Assembly (NCBI GenBank): GCA_030431525.1
Contig: JAUIJC010000018.1
Coordinates: 34,279 to 98,278 of the forward strand
Reading direction: 5' to 3'
DNA length: 64,000 nt
Source of the DNA: Bacteroidia bacterium
Lineage (GTDB): Bacteria > Bacteroidota > Bacteroidia > Cytophagales > JAAEPT01
The position numbers were made by a program, and so were the translations under genes. Shown piece by piece: positions 61,228 to 64,000 of this stretch (position 1 is the first letter of the stretch; the number at the start of each line of letters is the position of its first letter). The notes under the pieces were generated by a model. The model did not search any database. It saw only the letters and a list, made by a program, of their open reading frames with translations, and was not told the origin of the DNA.

Positions 61228-63357
61228 TTAAAAACGGTTCACCTCGGGCTTTTTGCCAAAGCGTTTCTCATACAACTGCACGAAATAGGACGGCTTGGAA
61301 AAGCCCACTGAAAGGCTCAATTCCTTGACGGTCTGACATCGGCCCTCATCCACAAGCTCCAAAGCCCTTTGAAGCTTTACCTCTCGAACAAACTCATTGG
61401 AACTCAAACCTGTACTTGACTTCACGCGCCGGTAAAGAGAACTCGTAGAAAGTCCAAATTCATCACAAATCTCTCCCAAACTTAGAGAAGCATCACCAAC
61501 ATTTTGAAGGATGAATTCCTGAATTTTCTCTAGCAGTGGATCACCTGTTGACTCGACCTCTTCCGGCTCCTCAATATTTTTTTCTTCAGCCTGAAATTTT
61601 TTTCGCTGTTGGTAATTTTCCAGCGATCTATTCATTCGCACCAACAATTCCTCGGCTTGAAAAGGCTTGGTCAGGTAATCATCCACACCCAAACGCAACA
61701 CTTTCATCTTGCCCTCAAAATCCACCCGAGCGGTCAACATCAGAATCGGAATATCCAGCTCCTGCGCCCGAATCGCCTCGACCAATTGAAGCCCATCCAT
61801 CACCGGCATCATATAATCCGTGATGATGTAATCGACCTGTTCCTTTTTCAACAACTTCAAGGCTTCTTGGCCATTCACTGCCTGCAACACTTCAACTCCA
61901 GAAAGCAAGGAAACAATGTAGGCGCGCATCTCATCATGGTCATCGACCACCAACACCTTAATATCATTGGAAGCTTGGGTAGCAACTTCTGAAACCTTGG
62001 AACCTGAGGCCATTGGCGCTTGGTACTCGACTGTCTGAGCGGAATCAACTTTTTTCAAAGGCAGTGAAATATGAACCGTGGTTCCTTTTCCCAATGCGCT
62101 ATCAATGGACACTTTTCCATCACACAACTCAATAATATCCTTGGTGAAAGACAGCCCTACGCCACTTCCACCCGACTGGTTGATATCGTTGGAAGCCTGA
62201 TAAAAGCGATCAAAAACTTGGGGAAGGTCCTCGGCTGAAATACCTATTCCTCCATCAGCAACCACCAATTCCACTTGATCATCCGTGCATTTTAAACTCA
62301 GCTTAACCCACTGCTCCGCTGGCGTAAACTTCAGGCTATTGTGCAGGACATTGTTCAGTGCGCGTTCCATATAGCGCAAATCAGTCTGCACAAAACAATC
62401 GTATTGGGGTGCGTCGAAAGAAAGTGTTACTCCCTTGGCCTCAAAACTTGGCAGAAAAGAAACATACAGCCGGTGAACAAGCTCATTCAGATTCACTGTC
62501 GTCAACTGAAGCTCCAACTTCTGGAACTTCGCCTTGGACATGTCCAAGATGTCGTCCACCATATCAGCCATTTTGCCCGACTGATCCAAAATGTTTCGAA
62601 CGGACGTTGATTGCTCCGTGGTATTGAGCTGTGAAGCATAGCCTTGAATCAAGGTCAGAGGGGTGCGCAATTCATGGGAGATATTCACAAAGAACTTGGA
62701 TTGAAAACGGTTCAGTTCCTCCAATTCTGCCTTCTGGATTTCGATAACTTCCTTTTGGGCCAATGCCTCATTGCGTTGTTCTTCCAGCGAACGTTCGCTT
62801 TTTCGGTTTTGGTTGTTGAAAAAATAGAAACCCAAGAAGACGGCAATAAAGAATATCAGGTTGTGGAGTTGGTTGAACAGGGAAATCGGATAATGCTCTA
62901 CATAAAAATTGGGGAAAAAGAAGAGGCAAGTGGCCACTCCCAGCGCACTGAAATAAAGCCATCGGCTTTCGAAAAGCACAATCATCAGGATTAATGGGAA
63001 GAGTGTAAAATACTCCATCAACGTCCCTGGCAAGATGAAGTTGGCGTAGCTGAACACGAAAACATAGGACATCACCAACACCACCAACCGGGCGCTCACA
63101 TACCTCCGATTTGATTGCAAGAATTGGATGAGAACGCAAAACAAAAAACTCCCGAACAAGATGCTTTGCTCTGGAACATTAATAACATCTCGATAGTAGT
63201 TGTCAAATGTGGAAACGATAACCACAATCTCCCACACCAAGACATAAAAATTGAGAAACCTTACCTTTTTATCCTCCTGTTTGGTGTTCTCACCCCCCGT
63301 ACCCAGCTGTACCAAACTCTTTAGAAAGAACCATTTTTCAAGCAGTCTTTTCATCAT
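61228..63357 (-). CDS. Hybrid sensor kinase / response regulator with AraC-type output
   Basis: A 709-residue one-protein two-component system. Residues about 30-195 hold six membrane helices and no large periplasmic sensor. A short coiled coil leads to HisKA with FFVNISHELRTPLTLIQGY (phosphorylated His). The HATPase domain shows NVLHNSLKFTP (N box), DGGIGIS and GSGVGLSFTKDI. A receiver domain (about 475-590) has VLVVDDHDEMRAYI, the acceptor Asp in IITDYMMPVMDG, and LTARVD...DDYLTKPF. The last 100 residues are an AraC/XylS helix-turn-helix (FGLSTSSLYRRVKSSTG, VGFSKPSYFVQLYEKRFG). Unlike SusR/HTCS proteins it lacks the periplasmic beta-propeller, so its signal is probably sensed in or near the membrane. 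Confidence 0.95.
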   Translation of the reverse strand: MMKRLLEKWFFLKSLVQLGTGGENTKQEDKKVRFLNFYVLVWEIVVIVSTFDNYYRDVINVPEQSILFGSFLFCVLIQFLQSNRRYVSARLVVLVMSYVFVFSYANFILPGTLMEYFTLFPLILMIVLFESRWLYFSALGVATCLFFFPNFYVEHYPISLFNQLHNLIFFIAVFLGFYFFNNQNRKSERSLEEQRNEALAQKEVIEIQKAELEELNRFQSKFFVNISHELRTPLTLIQGYASQLNTTEQSTSVRNILDQSGKMADMVDDILDMSKAKFQKLELQLTTVNLNELVHRLYVSFLPSFEAKGVTLSFDAPQYDCFVQTDLRYMERALNNVLHNSLKFTPAEQWVKLSLKCTDDQVELVVADGGIGISAEDLPQVFDRFYQASNDINQSGGSGVGLSFTKDIIELCDGKVSIDSALGKGTTVHISLPLKKVDSAQTVEYQAPMASGSKVSEVATQASNDIKVLVVDDHDEMRAYIVSLLSGVEVLQAVNGQEALKLLKKEQVDYIITDYMMPVMDGLQLVEAIRAQELDIPILMLTARVDFEGKMKVLRLGVDDYLTKPFQAEELLVRMNRSLENYQQRKKFQAEEKNIEEPEEVESTGDPLLEKIQEFILQNVGDASLSLGEICDEFGLSTSSLYRRVKSSTGLSSNEFVREVKLQRALELVDEGRCQTVKELSLSVGFSKPSYFVQLYEKRFGKKPEVNRF

Positions 63358-63710
63358 CTCCTGTCACTTCTTTGGTTTTCCAAGATATTGGCGGACTCCT
63401 CGAATTCCAAACGTGATGCCTTCAAGGGTCCTCTTTAACAAAGGTTAAAAACGGAAAATGAACGAATCGGGACATTTTTTAAGCGATTTCGGCCTCCCTG
63501 AATGATTTAGGGCTACAATTGAACGATTTGGGCATCCCTCATGCACCATATTGGAAGCTCATTTAATGACAAGCCCATTCCTATTGGAGAAGCTCAGTCA
63601 AGACTTGGAGTAATATTTGCTATCAAATGCGCCTATATTTTCTGAGCTTCCTTCTTCAAAAAGGAGTGTGAGCCCAACTGTTTTTATTCACATTTTCAAC
63701 CCCATTTTCT
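63358..63710. other. Gene-free divergent region
   Basis: About 350 bases between the hybrid kinase and the truncated lipoprotein gene. I see no gene, no full -33/-7 promoter and no strong palindrome; partial matches to the -7 box occur near 63612 and 63633. Confidence 0.5.
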
Positions 63711-63846
63711 ATGAAACATTCCTTTACCCTAAAAGGATTTGCCATCATTGGTTTGTTAAGTCTATCTGCTTTTTCATGTAGCAAGGAAGACAGCACTACC
63801 GATGATAACGGTACTGAAAGCAAAACCCCAGTGGTGGGCAATGCTT
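63711..63846 (+). pseudogene. 5' fragment of a secreted lipoprotein gene
   Basis: An ATG at 63711 opens a lipoprotein leader (FAIIGLLSLSAFSCSKED, lipobox FSC) followed by an acidic, Thr/Ser-rich linker, the usual start of a Bacteroidota surface lipoprotein. From about 63840 the DNA is better explained as a reversed ABC-transporter gene, and this frame soon stops at 63930-63932. The gene is therefore cut off after about 45 residues. Confidence 0.65.
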
Positions 63847-64000
63847 CTGCCACTGCCCCAAGCTTAGCTCCCTACCCCCTTGAAACCAACGGCCCAACTG
63901 GGTCTGATATTGGTCGGGCAGATTTTCTATGAACGGCGCGGCCATGCCGTCCACCGCGGCGGAGCGCCAAGCTTCTTCGTCCTCAAAGACACCCGTGTCT
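63844..64000 (-). pseudogene. Fragment of an ABC transporter ATP-binding gene, running off the window
   Basis: Read on the minus strand from 64000, the frame gives DTGVFEDEEAWRSAAVDG, MAAPFIENLPDQYQTQLG, RWFQGGRELSLGQWQK. This is the stretch before and including the ABC signature (LSxGQ, usually LSGGQ; LPxGYDTxLG just upstream is typical of exporter ATPases). It then loses similarity at about 63843, where ALARA and Walker B should follow. The last 100 bases are 60% G+C, above the rest of the window. Truncated at its 3' end; the 5' part lies beyond the window. Confidence 0.65.

Overview
The window looks like a stretch of a Bacteroidota chromosome, most likely a marine or free-living member of the Cytophagia/Cytophagales (lineage is inference). 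Supporting signs are several proteins ending in type IX secretion (Por/T9SS) sorting domains, a DAHP synthase fused to chorismate mutase, the archaeal-type GGGP synthase found in this phylum, promoters of the TTG-N18-20-TAnnTTTG type instead of -35/-10 boxes, little Shine-Dalgarno signal, and a one-protein hybrid kinase/response regulator/AraC regulator.

Layout. 1-4.5 kb: shikimate cluster aroG-aroQ fusion, aroB, a KilA-N gene, aroA. 4.6-8.2 kb: minus-strand LpxR-like deacylase, Crp/Fnr regulator and DinB-like protein, then a tiny ORF and an M42 peptidase. 8.4-11.7 kb: TerC, Wzz-like and O-antigen ligase/polymerase-like genes. 11.9-18.7 kb: rho and serS (divergent), YcxB-like, ClC channel, membrane J-domain/TPR protein. 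18.7-23.4 kb: minus-strand trpC-F-B-[T9SS protein]-A; trpE, G and D are absent. 23.5-27.2 kb: rhomboid protease, flavin oxidoreductase, DUF4197 lipoprotein, aat, tRNA-Tyr. 27.2-35.1 kb: polytopic membrane protein, VanX-like lipoprotein, VanW, a large DKNYY repeat protein with a broken paralogue, and small unknown genes. 35.2-38.8 kb: SPOR lipoprotein, M20 amidohydrolase, Na/Pi symporter with a Pho-box-like site. 39.3-45.2 kb: the complete 2-oxoglutarate dehydrogenase complex sucA-sucB-lpd, preceded by a strongly structured leader. 45.4-53.7 kb: HTTM membrane protein, a frameshifted T9SS protein, rsmI, lnt, an M48 protease and a beta-barrel-like protein. 53.8-59.4 kb: a PKD protein and a 1288-residue M23/CBM/Ig T9SS protein. 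59.5-63.4 kb: GGGP synthase, LOG-family protein, hybrid histidine kinase. At 63.7-64.0 kb a secreted lipoprotein gene runs abruptly into a reversed, higher-GC piece of an unrelated ABC transporter gene.

The most striking feature is a large set of intergenic palindromic repeats in at least eight families. Several are modular: the same arms carry different cores, or the same hairpin modules appear in different order joined by 11-nt linkers. They sit at gene boundaries, supply stop codons to three genes, lie inside the suc and trp clusters, and in one membrane-protein gene two families are inserted in frame. I regard this repeat system and the two-hairpin RNA upstream of sucA as the best candidates for undescribed biology. 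All family names are from reading the sequence; no database search was run.
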